Assembly (NCBI GenBank): GCA_043800105.1
Contig: JAZDNJ010000021.1
Span: 1-17,821 of the forward strand
DNA length: 17,821 bases
Origin: JAFGTE01 sp043800105
GTDB lineage: Bacteria > Patescibacteriota > Gracilibacteria > UM-FILTER-43-11
Direction of reading: 5' to 3'
Shown here: piece after piece, positions 1 through 8,106 of the stretch
Layout: every line of letters starts with the position of its first letter
Numbering within the stretch: the first letter of the stretch is position 1
Program-made: the position numbers and the translations under genes
The notes under the pieces: generated by a model
Seen by the model: the letters and a program-made list of their open reading frames with translations, nothing else
The model's database searches: none
Told to the model about the DNA's origin: nothing

Positions 1-78
1 CTTTCGGTATTTGGCGGGGCAGACGAGGTGATACAGGAGAAGGGACCTGTTATGGCTTTTGAGAATGTGGTCAGTCAT
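1..78 (-). CDS. tnpA: IS200/IS605-type Y1 transposase, N-terminal fragment
   Basis: Read on the minus strand from an ATG at 78, the first 26 codons run off the left edge of the window. The fragment has the short basic lead followed by the YHLVCPAKYRK segment, which matches the first beta strand of Y1 (HUH-type) single-strand transposases, usually of the form HLV-x(2)-KYR. The HUH motif and the catalytic Tyr would lie outside the window. The upstream side carries a GC-rich hairpin, as expected for subterminal structures of IS200/IS605 elements or REP-associated transposases. It is divergent from the operon that follows. Whether the gene is intact cannot be judged. The family call rests on a short but characteristic stretch. 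Confidence 0.72.
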   Translation of the reverse strand, partial: MTDHILKSHNRSLLLYHLVCPAKYRK

Positions 79-106
79 GGAATCATGCTACCACGTTCCC
101 GGCGTA

Positions 107-134
107 CCCCGCAGCAAGCCGCGGGGAATTTTTT
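107..134 (+). terminator. GC-rich hairpin plus T-run; IS end structure and/or intrinsic terminator
   Basis: CCCCGCAG (107-114) and CCGCGGGG (119-126) form an eight-pair stem with one A-C mismatch around a CAAG loop, followed by AA and six T (129-134). On the plus strand this is a good intrinsic terminator. It also lies just upstream of the minus-strand Y1 transposase, where IS200/IS605 or REP-type elements carry hairpins recognised by the transposase. Either or both roles fit. If it terminates plus-strand transcripts, the promoter of the operon from 155 would have to lie in the 20 bases after it, and I see none there, so the hairpin may instead sit inside the operon leader. Confidence 0.55.
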
Positions 135-154
135 AGATTAATTTACAAAGTCCC

Positions 155-541
155 ATGGAAGACATTATTAAAAAGTATCAGGACGTTCAGATTGACGAAA
201 AAACCCAGCAGCAATTAAACAAGCCCCTCAAAGACAAAACCGGTTTCAACGAAGGCCATGAGGAGTTTTTAAAAATGCTGGTTGGCAAACTGGAAAGCGG
301 AGAACTTAATCCCCACAGCCCGGCCACCCTGTACAACCGGGCCGTTTATGACAAGCTCAGTGAAGAAGATCAGGAAAAAACGGACCTGACGGCTATCAAT
401 CTGATGAGCCTGATCAGACAGATTGAAGCCCTCTGGAAAATCGACGCTTCAGCCACCTTTCAGATTCAGAATTTAGTTGAATCTGTTTTCCAGATGAAAT
501 CAAAATTCGAAGAACTGCATGGTGACGTTTATATAATCTAA
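155..541 (+). CDS. small helical protein of unknown function (128 aa), first gene of the nine-gene run
   Basis: Soluble, mostly helical protein with no signal peptide or membrane segment. The middle and C-terminal half (residues about 50-128) carries a run PHSPATLYNRAVYDKLSEED, then helices rich in Leu, Ile and Trp, ending in GDVYII. I recall similar small proteins from Peregrinibacteria-type genomes but know no function for them. It is the first gene after the transposase hairpin. The ATG at 155 has no Shine-Dalgarno sequence, like most genes here. The reading frame is supported by normal composition and by being the only long plus-strand frame at this place. Confidence 0.75.
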   Translation: MEDIIKKYQDVQIDEKTQQQLNKPLKDKTGFNEGHEEFLKMLVGKLESGELNPHSPATLYNRAVYDKLSEEDQEKTDLTAINLMSLIRQIEALWKIDASATFQIQNLVESVFQMKSKFEELHGDVYII

Positions 542-569
542 AATTAAGAAAATGGGTGAAGGAGATTAC

Positions 570-767
570 ATGCCTACAGGCGGACATCGCAGGAAAGCGG
601 ACCCGAAACACGCCCGGAAAATCAAAGAAGGCGGCAGGAAAGCTCAAAAAATAGCCAAAGAAACTACCAGCAAACACCTGCAGGAAGAAGTGCCTCTGGC
701 TGAAGAAGAGCTTCTGAAAGCACTGGAGGAAGTAAAAAACAGCAATATCAAATCAGCAAAAAAATAA
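570..767 (+). CDS. small Lys/Glu-rich protein of unknown function (65 aa)
   Basis: I place the start at ATG 570, not at the in-frame ATG 552, because GAAGGAG (558-564) lies five bases before it; this is the clearest Shine-Dalgarno site in the operon. The protein begins MPTGGHRRKADPKHARK, a strongly basic N-terminus (His, Lys, Arg), followed by an acidic-amphipathic helix (residues about 35-55) and a Lys-rich end. The basic lead could bind nucleic acid or another polyanion, but no domain is recognised. It sits between the 128-aa and 90-aa genes with short gaps of 28 and 12 bases. Confidence 0.7.
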   Translation: MPTGGHRRKADPKHARKIKEGGRKAQKIAKETTSKHLQEEVPLAEEELLKALEEVKNSNIKSAKK

Positions 768-779
768 AAAACCACAATC

Positions 780-1052
780 ATGACTGACATAGAACAAAAA
801 ATCATCAATCTGATCGAAAGCAACAAACACCTTTCAACAGATCTGAAGAAACGCTATATTCTGGCGCTCTTCCTGATGGGAACCGCGGAACAGGAGGAGT
901 ATTTAAAGTTAATCGAAGCCTTCACTTACCGCTGTAATGCGGTTGAACGAGGAATTTACGTCGTGAAAGCTGATGAAAAAGAAAAAGTCATGAAAACCTT
1001 AAGCGAAGTTAAGGAAGACATTCTCAATAAAATTAAATCAAATAACGAATAA
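780..1052 (+). CDS. small helical protein of unknown function (90 aa)
   Basis: All-helical, soluble, no cysteine cluster (one Cys). Residues 16-45 carry a pattern LS-x(2)-LK-x(2)-Y followed by Met and paired acidic residues and a Leu/Ile repeat. The same pattern appears near the N-terminus of the 115-aa protein at 3896-4243, so the two may be distant paralogues. The TAA stop overlaps the ATG of the next gene by one base (TAATG at 1050-1054), which points to translational coupling. No Shine-Dalgarno sequence is visible. Function unknown. Confidence 0.72.
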   Translation: MTDIEQKIINLIESNKHLSTDLKKRYILALFLMGTAEQEEYLKLIEAFTYRCNAVERGIYVVKADEKEKVMKTLSEVKEDILNKIKSNNE

Positions 1053-2638
1053 TGGGAAATACGCCAAAGAATTTAGGCGAAAGACTTAAAGAGGCCTGGA
1101 AAAGTCCTGAACTCGACAGAACCAAGGCGGCCCTCGAAAAACTGAAAGGGGAAACTATCGACAGCCTTCTGGCCGGCAGTCTCGACGCCTTTGATCTTGA
1201 TCTGAATGAATTAAATATTTCCCGGGACGAAAAAGACAAACTGAAAGAAACATTTAAGCGAAGATTTGAAGTATTTACAGCCGGCATGCGGAAAGAGGCC
1301 ACACTCAATAGCCCTGAGGCTGAAAAGCTAAGCGCTTTTGTCGATGATCTTGCCAGTTACACGGGTCGTGATAAAGCGATCGCGGAAAGTAAAAAACGGA
1401 AATCCAGAGAGCCGCTGTACAAACTGGTACAGCTTGCCAAAGCCAGCACTCCGCTTCTTGCAGGAATCGGGGCCGGCCTGTCCAAATGGCTGAACGAGGG
1501 AAAAGGGCAGAAAGAGGGGGAAAAGGGCAAACCCTCCAGACTGGCAACCGCGGCTGCCAAAGCGGATGCCGCGCTCAGCGAACATGATAATGGTGACAAA
1601 GAAGGCGCGAGCGCCGCTAAAGCACCGGTCAGTGGCGGCGAATACAGCGGCGAAACGATTACCGGAGCGGAAGGAAAAGTGGAAGCCGGCAATCCCATTC
1701 CCGACGGAGCAAGAAGTATAGACACACCAAAAGAAGGTCACCCCAAATACATCCCGGTCGCCGAATACTCAAAAAAGATGACTCCGGAAGAATTCAGAAA
1801 CGCCTATTACAACGAACCGGACCGTGAAAAAAGAAAACTGATGGTACTCGGCCAGATAGCCGCCAAAAATGTGCCTGATCCTGCCAAAGAATTCGAAACA
1901 ATCACGGTTGAAAGGGATAATGGCAAAACTAAATTGACGTTCAAAGTTTCAAAGCATGGCGTGCGTATCGGGCCAAACGAATATGACGAAAATGGCAATC
2001 CTAAATGGACGGATTGCTCAGTCGACGGGCCAATTGCCACCGCAATTGGTCAAATGCGCGGTCTTGATTTGGCCACCCCCTGGATCGTTGATCAGGTGGC
2101 TAAAACAGCCAAAGAACAGAAAGGGCTATTGCCATTTTATGCCGGCAGAGAAGTCGGAATAAAAATGGGACTGGACTGGGATATCAACAAACATGGAGGC
2201 TGGATGCTCGGACCGGAATTCCAGAAACTAAGGTCTGAAATGCATCTGGAGGATATGAAAAGGCTCGGAATAGAACCGGGTCAGCTCACAGCCGGTCACT
2301 CCAAAACTGTGGTTCTGCCATCAAAGAATGCCAGTCAGAAGGTCCGCATATACGGAGGAAGACACGCTAACGGCAGTGTGGCCCAACCGGACGAAGAACC
2401 CCATGAATATTCGTATAACGATCATGTACAGGACGCGCGTTACGTAGTGCCGGATAGCTTTGAAGTCAACGGGAAGAAAATTCCTTACAGGGAATTTATA
2501 TCTGACCCAAAATACGCCGAGCAATTCGGATTTAAAGTAACACCCAAAGACGCAGATTATGCGATGACCCCGGATTTAAAGAAATTCGTTGATAAAAACA
2601 AGCCAAAACAGGATAAATCAAAAAAACAAAAAAAATAA
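1052..2638 (+). CDS. modular protein of unknown function (528 aa): helical N-module, Gly-rich hydrophobic segment, linker, C-terminal domain
   Basis: Residues 1-120 form a charged helical module. Segments at 46-72 and at 85-100 (LNSPEAEKLSAFVDDL) align with residues 63-89 and 102-117 of the next protein, so the two are N-terminal paralogues. Residues 132-147 are a weakly hydrophobic, Gly-rich stretch (TPLLAGIGAGLSKWL), followed by a long Lys/Glu/Ala/Gly linker to about residue 230. The C-terminal part (about 230-515) is a folded mixed alpha/beta domain with conserved-looking Gly, Trp, His and a WTDCSVDGP segment; I cannot assign it to a family. The Lys-rich tail is short. There is no N-terminal signal peptide. 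It starts on a one-base overlap with the preceding stop and ends three bases before the next ATG. Confidence 0.8.
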   Translation: MGNTPKNLGERLKEAWKSPELDRTKAALEKLKGETIDSLLAGSLDAFDLDLNELNISRDEKDKLKETFKRRFEVFTAGMRKEATLNSPEAEKLSAFVDDLASYTGRDKAIAESKKRKSREPLYKLVQLAKASTPLLAGIGAGLSKWLNEGKGQKEGEKGKPSRLATAAAKADAALSEHDNGDKEGASAAKAPVSGGEYSGETITGAEGKVEAGNPIPDGARSIDTPKEGHPKYIPVAEYSKKMTPEEFRNAYYNEPDREKRKLMVLGQIAAKNVPDPAKEFETITVERDNGKTKLTFKVSKHGVRIGPNEYDENGNPKWTDCSVDGPIATAIGQMRGLDLATPWIVDQVAKTAKEQKGLLPFYAGREVGIKMGLDWDINKHGGWMLGPEFQKLRSEMHLEDMKRLGIEPGQLTAGHSKTVVLPSKNASQKVRIYGGRHANGSVAQPDEEPHEYSYNDHVQDARYVVPDSFEVNGKKIPYREFISDPKYAEQFGFKVTPKDADYAMTPDLKKFVDKNKPKQDKSKKQKK

Positions 2639-2641
2639 CAA

Positions 2642-3892
2642 ATGTCCGCAAACAAAACCCCATCATCGTTCGGAGGAGAATGGCTGGACAAACTTTCTGA
2701 CCTGTTCAGCGACACGGACAAAAATCTGGATCAGGTAAAAAAATCCATACAGGACGATCTGAAAGAACTGCGCAAAAGCGGAGAGCTTGAAAGTCTGTCC
2801 GCCAGCCTGTACCTGTCGGCTGAAAACGGATTTAAGAAAGATCTGGAAGAAATTGGCATCACCGGTGAAGCTCAGAAAGAATACCTGGCGCTTTTCAAGG
2901 AGTCTTGGCAAAAGCAGGAAATGGGCAAAAAATCCTCCGAAATTCTGAACAGCCCCGAACTGGCGGCCATGGACGGCTTCCTCAGCCACGTGGAAAACCT
3001 GCCCAAGCTGAAAGAAGTCATTGAATCCGCCGAACCGGAGTCTAAATGGAAATCGATGCTTACCAGCTATTTTCCCGGTATCGACAAGTACCTTGAAGGA
3101 CTTGCCCCCTTCCTGTCTTCCATCGGCCTCGGCTTTCTTGTGAAGAAAGGCGGCGAAAAGAAGACTGAAGATAAGAAGCCGGAAGAAACAAAAAAGCCCG
3201 ACGAAGAAAAAAAAGAAGGAGAAAAAACCGATAACAAAAAACCCGAAGGCCCGCTGGACGGACCGGAAGCGGTACCCGAGAACTTTAAGCCTCCCAAAAC
3301 ACTGTTGCTGGGCGACTCCAATCCGGCCGTTCTGGGAGACCCGATGCACAAAAATCTAAAGAATAAACTGAACATTACGGACATGATTGCCAAAGGCGGC
3401 GAGCAAAGTCGCTGGGGCCTGAGCCAAGTCAAGGCTAAACCAAAAGATTACTTCAAAGACTTTGAATACGCCGTCATAGAATTCGGATCAAACGATCTGG
3501 GCAGTGAGGATTCCGCCGAAACAATATGGGGCCGTCTTCAGGAAATCGCCACGATTATTAAAAATAATAATCCGAAAATCAAAATCTGCGTCGCCACGAT
3601 CCCACCGTGCAAAGGCAACCCCTACGGTCAGTGGGGCACCAACTTTGGAGGAACCGAAAAGCGACGGACTGAACTTAACGCGCTGATCAGAAAAGCTAAA
3701 AAGGACGGACAGATTGATGAAGTAATGGACCTGGCCGCCAAAAAAAGTGAGGGGGGCCTTGCCGATGACAGCGACCCGTCAGGAATGGCGAAGGATTACT
3801 GGCGCCATGGCGACAAAGTTCACGCCGACGCGAAAGTGCTGGCGACCGCAATTCACAGAACTCAATACCGTACGCAAACCCAAACAGCTTAA
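2642..3892 (+). CDS. modular protein with C-terminal SGNH/GDSL hydrolase domain (416 aa)
   Basis: Residues 1-150 are a helical module related to that of the 528-aa neighbour (shared LNSPE motif at 103-107). Residues 154-168 form a weakly hydrophobic Gly/Leu segment, and 169-215 a linker of Lys, Glu and Pro. Residues about 219-410 are an SGNH hydrolase: block I LLLGDSN with nucleophile Ser226, block III GSND with Asn284 (oxyanion hole), block V D391-x-x-H394 giving the Asp and His of the triad. A Gly-rich block II (KGGEQ) is present. SGNH enzymes are esterases, lipases or de-O-acetylases of lipids, glycans and peptidoglycan. The substrate here is unknown; its companions suggest a cell-surface glycan, which is inference. 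No signal peptide is seen. Confidence 0.85.
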   Translation: MSANKTPSSFGGEWLDKLSDLFSDTDKNLDQVKKSIQDDLKELRKSGELESLSASLYLSAENGFKKDLEEIGITGEAQKEYLALFKESWQKQEMGKKSSEILNSPELAAMDGFLSHVENLPKLKEVIESAEPESKWKSMLTSYFPGIDKYLEGLAPFLSSIGLGFLVKKGGEKKTEDKKPEETKKPDEEKKEGEKTDNKKPEGPLDGPEAVPENFKPPKTLLLGDSNPAVLGDPMHKNLKNKLNITDMIAKGGEQSRWGLSQVKAKPKDYFKDFEYAVIEFGSNDLGSEDSAETIWGRLQEIATIIKNNNPKIKICVATIPPCKGNPYGQWGTNFGGTEKRRTELNALIRKAKKDGQIDEVMDLAAKKSEGGLADDSDPSGMAKDYWRHGDKVHADAKVLATAIHRTQYRTQTQTA

Positions 3893-3895
3893 TAA

Positions 3896-4243
3896 ATGCC
3901 TGAAGCAACTCTTCAAACCACCGTGGAAGACCTGAAAAAAATGCTTGCCAGAAGCACTCTTTCGGACGAACTCAAAACCGCCTACGGTGAAGTGCTGGAG
4001 CAAATGAATGATGAAGAAAAAGCACAGTTAAAAAAAATTATTGAAGACGGCAACAGTGCCAAAACCGAATATGAAAAACAGCGACTGGAGAACCTGGCAC
4101 GCATGAACATAGCCCTTGATAAACACCTGAAAGACGTTCTGCGCGAAGAACAAAAATACATCCGCGACCAGTTTGAACAGATGGACGGTCAGGAAGAAAA
4201 AGAAGAACTTAACAACATTGAACAGGAAATTAAAAACTTATAA
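3896..4243 (+). CDS. coiled-coil protein of unknown function (115 aa)
   Basis: Almost wholly alpha-helical and very rich in Glu, Lys, Gln and Leu. Residues 20-45 carry the pattern LS-x(2)-LK-x(2)-Y-x(3)-L-x(2)-M that resembles the 90-aa protein at 780-1052. From about residue 50 to the end the sequence is heptad-like, consistent with a coiled coil and oligomerisation. It starts three bases after the stop of the SGNH protein and ends two bases before the next ATG. It may be a structural or adaptor subunit for the larger proteins, which is inference only. Confidence 0.72.
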   Translation: MPEATLQTTVEDLKKMLARSTLSDELKTAYGEVLEQMNDEEKAQLKKIIEDGNSAKTEYEKQRLENLARMNIALDKHLKDVLREEQKYIRDQFEQMDGQEEKEELNNIEQEIKNL

Positions 4244-4245
4244 AA

Positions 4246-7200
4246 ATGCGAATCAAAAAAGAACAATATCGGGAATTTGAAAGCCTGCGATTCTTGTGGT
4301 TTGTATTACCCTCCGAACAGGACACAATGCCAGCCGCTGTAGCAGAAACCCCAGAGGCAACATCCAAAGACAAACAGAGGGCGGCTGAGGACATGAGTGG
4401 GACTATCAAATCCAGCCGGGATTTGGCGCTTTCACGTATTAAAAAATTACGAGAGGATTATAAAAAAGATGCAAAACTACAAGCTGCGGCCACAAAACTT
4501 GCCGACCAGCTCGAAGCTCACGCCACACAGAATTTCGGCAGACTTTCTCAGAAATATAACGAAGAACGTACAAAGCGAGGTGAACCTTTTGAAACAAGCC
4601 AGGATGAAGAAATTGTAAAAATACGTGAAAAAATTGAAGGGGATGCGCAAAAGCTTCTCGACAACATCAATCAAAGATTGGACAAAGCCCGCGGTTATAT
4701 AGTGCACCAGACCGGACAGGATGAAATGGAGGCGGCGCGCGAAAGAGCAAAAGGTGAAGGCCCTGAGGCAAAAAAAGCGCAGGAAACGATTAGGATATGG
4801 AAAGAGCATCTTGTCCTTAACTATCTTAATAAAGCCGAGGCAACCCGGGGAATGGATGAAAACATGGCTAAAATGCTGGCCCGCTTTATTGTCGAGGACG
4901 GGCAAATCCAGCTGGAATACGCTGATATGGATACTTATGGAGGTAGTCTGGATGCCTATTTCACAGCAGTAGACCAATTCAATGAACGAATTGGCAAACA
5001 ACTGGAGGGAAAACTGCCACAGGTCGTCAGAATGTTTCTGGTCGAAGCTCCCAATCCTGCCGCCACGCCGGAAGAAATCAATCACATCAAAGGCCTGATA
5101 TTAAAGAATTTTTCAGATCACTATGGTACCGAAGCCGGAACCGGATCTTACGTGGAAAAAGTCGCCACCGCCCTTGCCAGAAAATACGATATACGCTTTA
5201 AGGGCGATAAAGTCAGCTATGCCACCGACCTTACAACCATGATAACTTACCCGGGTGAACCGACCAGGGAAGCCATGAGTTTTGAGCAGGCTGTTTTACT
5301 TGAACTGAACCCCAAAACATCATCTTCCGATATCACGGATTCAGATGAATTAGGTGACTATACGGAAAAAATTGATGACGACGAGAATATTAAAGGGATT
5401 ACAATCCTTCGCGACGAAATTTCCGAAGGACTGACATCGTATGCGGAAGGAGGAAAAATCACAAGCTGGGAAGATTGGAAAGGTCACAGCGCGGTCACTA
5501 AGTTAATGGAAATAAATGCGCCAATAAGAAAAGCAGGGACTGAATATAAAAACCAACTTAACCAAAAAGAAGCCGCGCAACGTACCAAAGAGGCCCGGGA
5601 AAAATACGAAACAGGCTTCACGCAAGTACTAATTGACGCCGGTATTACCAGAGAACGTTTAACGGACTTTACAACCACTAAAGAACCAAACCTTAAAAAC
5701 CTCACTAAATCAGCCCAGGCAGTCTTCACTCGGACAGACAATGGTGAAACACTGACCATCACGGTCGATTACAACAAACCGGGTGACGCAAAAATCACCA
5801 TGGAGATGAAGTCGGGAATTTTCAGCCAAACGGTCGAATATACCAAACCCGCTGATTTTAAAGCAGTTAATTTAAAAACTATTACAAAGGAAACGAAAGA
5901 CAGAATAGATGGCAACACGAAAAAGTACAACGAAGCCTTAAAGGCGTATAAAGAAATTAGCAACATTGCTGATCTCAGCACAATTTTTGAAGACACACCT
6001 ACTTCGGAAATGCTGATGGATCCAAATTACAAGGTTCCTGAAGTGAAATTAGCTATGAATAATCAAACAGTCGGCCGTGTCGTTTTCGCGGACGGTGAGA
6101 ATTCAACAGCGAGAGACTCCGCCACAATTTACATTGGAGATAAGGCAGAAAAATCTGTGAAGCTCAGTCAGCTCAAGGCCACTCTCACACCCCTCATACC
6201 CAAAATGAAGGAAGTCGCTGAACGGGCGGATAAGAACAAAACAGAGATTACGAGTCAGTTAAAAACGGATATGCCAAGATTGGTGCCAGGCACTGGCTTG
6301 GACAAAAAAGATATATCCCCCGAAGGCGATTTCAGCAAACCAAATGAATTAATCAGAGTGGCCACCCTCAATAAAAAAGACGCAAAGGCAACAATTACCG
6401 CCGATTTATATATAAAAGTAGGCACACCGGCAAAGGGGAAAGAGGCGCCGACACCAAGGCAATATGTGTTGAAAGAAGCAGACAGAGATGACATGAGTTT
6501 CGCTTCAATCGGCAAAGTACGGGAGTACATCGATCAAGAACGCGCGCGGCTTGCCGAAATTCCTCAGGAACCAAAACCTGTCGAACTGACATCTGGCCGT
6601 GAAAGTGCCAAAGCAAACCTCACCAAAATCGTCATGAAGCTCTGGGGCGACAAAATGACGGGCATAAAACCCGAAGATCCTGAATTCTCGAATGCTCTAA
6701 ATACCTTTCTTAACGGCCTTACCCCGAAAAGGGCCAAAGAACTGGAAAAATCGGATGCCACATTAAGTGATCCGGAGCGGGCCACTCTTCAAAACGTCTT
6801 CAAAGAAGCCTACTACGGCAACCTTGAAGCCGTCGATGAAAATGAAGCAGAACTGATCGTTGACATACCAGTAATAATAGAAGGCAAAAATGCAGGCACC
6901 TTTGAATATGTCTTCGGTGCCAACCTGGCCAGAATAATTTCCATGGGGGCGCAATTTCAAAAAGGATCTAATGGCAAAGTAGAAGTGCAAGAAAATAAAA
7001 GGTTTGTGGAGGCAACACCGGAAGGGTTGAAAAAATACGTTCCTGCTAACCTACGGCAAGACTATGGCAAAATTCTTGAGGGCAAAGCTGTAACAGGATT
7101 CAATGAAAAAGCCACCAACGAACTAAGAGCAAGACAGGCCTTTGATCAGATCGGAAAAGCACTCAGTAACCCAAAAGGAATTGAAGCCTTCAAGAAAATG

Positions 7201-7857
7201 GGTATCGGCGAACTTATAGCCAGCCTGGCCCAGCTCTGGAAAATGTTCCAGACAGCCTTCAAAACCGGAGACTTCAAGAGTCTTGAAGACGGACTGAAAG
7301 ATTTTCAGGAGGGTCGTAACCCGATTGAAAGAATTGAATCAGCCAAAAAAGCTTACGAGCAAAAGGTTGAAGGCATCAAAGACACCGGCGAACTTATTGA
7401 CCTATATAATGAACCTTATGGTCAGAAAGCCACAGAGCTGTTCACCGAAAAAACGGATAAGGGCGAAGTCAGCGTGCCTTATCGTATCAAGCTTAAAGAA
7501 GTTATTGAGGAACGCTTTAAGCGTGATCTGGACATTGATATCAGTGAAATGAAAACTGTGTCCTCCGCAAAAACCGTTATCGACTGCTCGAAAGGACCTG
7601 ATTTTTACAAGATTACTCTGGAACACAGCGGGGGTCAGACTCTGGTTTCCATGGACCAGATCAAAACCAGGCCCGAACCCGAAAGCGGTGAATACGCCGA
7701 ATCGAAAGTGTCAAGAACGCCCGTAAAAAACACGATAGGTACCGAAACTGACAGTCTGAGTTACGTGCTTTTTCAGAAAAAAACCACCCCTGAAACGGGA
7801 AGCGAACAAGCCGAACAGGCATCGGAAGTCCCAACAGGTGCGACTCACACACACTAA
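4246..7857 (+). CDS. very large protein of unknown function (1203 aa), probably truncated at its C-terminus by a frame change
   Basis: Residues about 30-200 are charged, helical and coiled-coil-like. The middle part has at least three stretches of beta strands followed by a helix, at about 492-565, 600-668 and 703-773, with another strand-rich piece near 1110-1130; these may be degenerate repeats, but identity between them is low. A Gly/Leu/Met helical stretch (about 985-1010) is mildly hydrophobic. No catalytic motif, signal peptide or membrane span is recognised. The ATG at 4246 is two bases after the previous stop. An internal ATG at 4327, giving MPAAVAETPEATS, has a weak AGGA before it and resembles the Pro/Ala-rich starts of its neighbours, so the true start may be there. 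The frame ends at 7857 directly after a CACACACAC tract, and coding sequence seems to go on in another frame (7858-8054). Confidence 0.8.
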   Translation: MRIKKEQYREFESLRFLWFVLPSEQDTMPAAVAETPEATSKDKQRAAEDMSGTIKSSRDLALSRIKKLREDYKKDAKLQAAATKLADQLEAHATQNFGRLSQKYNEERTKRGEPFETSQDEEIVKIREKIEGDAQKLLDNINQRLDKARGYIVHQTGQDEMEAARERAKGEGPEAKKAQETIRIWKEHLVLNYLNKAEATRGMDENMAKMLARFIVEDGQIQLEYADMDTYGGSLDAYFTAVDQFNERIGKQLEGKLPQVVRMFLVEAPNPAATPEEINHIKGLILKNFSDHYGTEAGTGSYVEKVATALARKYDIRFKGDKVSYATDLTTMITYPGEPTREAMSFEQAVLLELNPKTSSSDITDSDELGDYTEKIDDDENIKGITILRDEISEGLTSYAEGGKITSWEDWKGHSAVTKLMEINAPIRKAGTEYKNQLNQKEAAQRTKEAREKYETGFTQVLIDAGITRERLTDFTTTKEPNLKNLTKSAQAVFTRTDNGETLTITVDYNKPGDAKITMEMKSGIFSQTVEYTKPADFKAVNLKTITKETKDRIDGNTKKYNEALKAYKEISNIADLSTIFEDTPTSEMLMDPNYKVPEVKLAMNNQTVGRVVFADGENSTARDSATIYIGDKAEKSVKLSQLKATLTPLIPKMKEVAERADKNKTEITSQLKTDMPRLVPGTGLDKKDISPEGDFSKPNELIRVATLNKKDAKATITADLYIKVGTPAKGKEAPTPRQYVLKEADRDDMSFASIGKVREYIDQERARLAEIPQEPKPVELTSGRESAKANLTKIVMKLWGDKMTGIKPEDPEFSNALNTFLNGLTPKRAKELEKSDATLSDPERATLQNVFKEAYYGNLEAVDENEAELIVDIPVIIEGKNAGTFEYVFGANLARIISMGAQFQKGSNGKVEVQENKRFVEATPEGLKKYVPANLRQDYGKILEGKAVTGFNEKATNELRARQAFDQIGKALSNPKGIEAFKKMGIGELIASLAQLWKMFQTAFKTGDFKSLEDGLKDFQEGRNPIERIESAKKAYEQKVEGIKDTGELIDLYNEPYGQKATELFTEKTDKGEVSVPYRIKLKEVIEERFKRDLDIDISEMKTVSSAKTVIDCSKGPDFYKITLEHSGGQTLVSMDQIKTRPEPESGEYAESKVSRTPVKNTIGTETDSLSYVLFQKKTTPETGSEQAEQASEVPTGATHTH

Positions 7858-8054
7858 AGACCCCAAACAAACCAACAGCCTACCTGAAGGTAGAAAATCG
7901 AAAAGTTTATACCTGGAAGGATGTAAATGGGAAGATGACCTGGAAAGAATATACAAAGCCCGGTATCACAACTGCAGAACAGGTTGCTACAGCGCTATCA
8001 ACGGGAGGAAGAAGGGTAACAGCAGCGCCAATCCCACCAACAGCAGTAGCGTGA
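7858..8054 (+). other. out-of-frame C-terminal continuation of the 1203-aa protein
   Basis: This reading frame (codons starting at positions divisible by 3) is open from 7794 to a TGA at 8052-8054 and has no usable upstream start codon. From about 7857 it reads as a natural protein: KPTAYLKVENRK, then VYTWKDVNGKMTWKEYTKPG, then a helix TTAEQVATALSTGG and a Pro/Ala-rich end. In contrast the same frame before 7850 reads as nonsense while the main frame there gives a normal Glu/Ala/Thr linker. The switch point is therefore at the CACACACAC tract (7846-7854). Removing one CA unit joins the two frames and would give a protein of about 1269 aa. It is either a real frameshift, a switchable tract, or a sequence error. 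Confidence 0.7.
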
Positions 8055-8106
8055 GCCATACCTGTCAGCGGACAACACTAACAAGAGTTAAAAAAAACCT
8101 TAATTC

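Noticed and set aside
552..569. Upstream ATG 552 for the 65-aa protein
   Set aside because: The GAAGGAG site is correctly spaced for ATG 570 and lies inside the extension.
2663..3349. 228-codon minus-strand frame opposite the SGNH protein
   Set aside because: Phe-rich antisense shadow of Lys/Glu codons; the plus strand has a recognised catalytic domain.
4477..5085. 202-codon minus-strand frame opposite the 1203-aa gene
   Set aside because: Phe/Cys-rich shadow of a Lys/Glu-rich coding strand, with no family features.
7840..7860. Programmed -1 ribosomal frameshift as the cause of the frame change
   Set aside because: No X-XXY-YYZ slippery heptamer and no clear downstream stem-loop; a CA-unit change explains it more simply.
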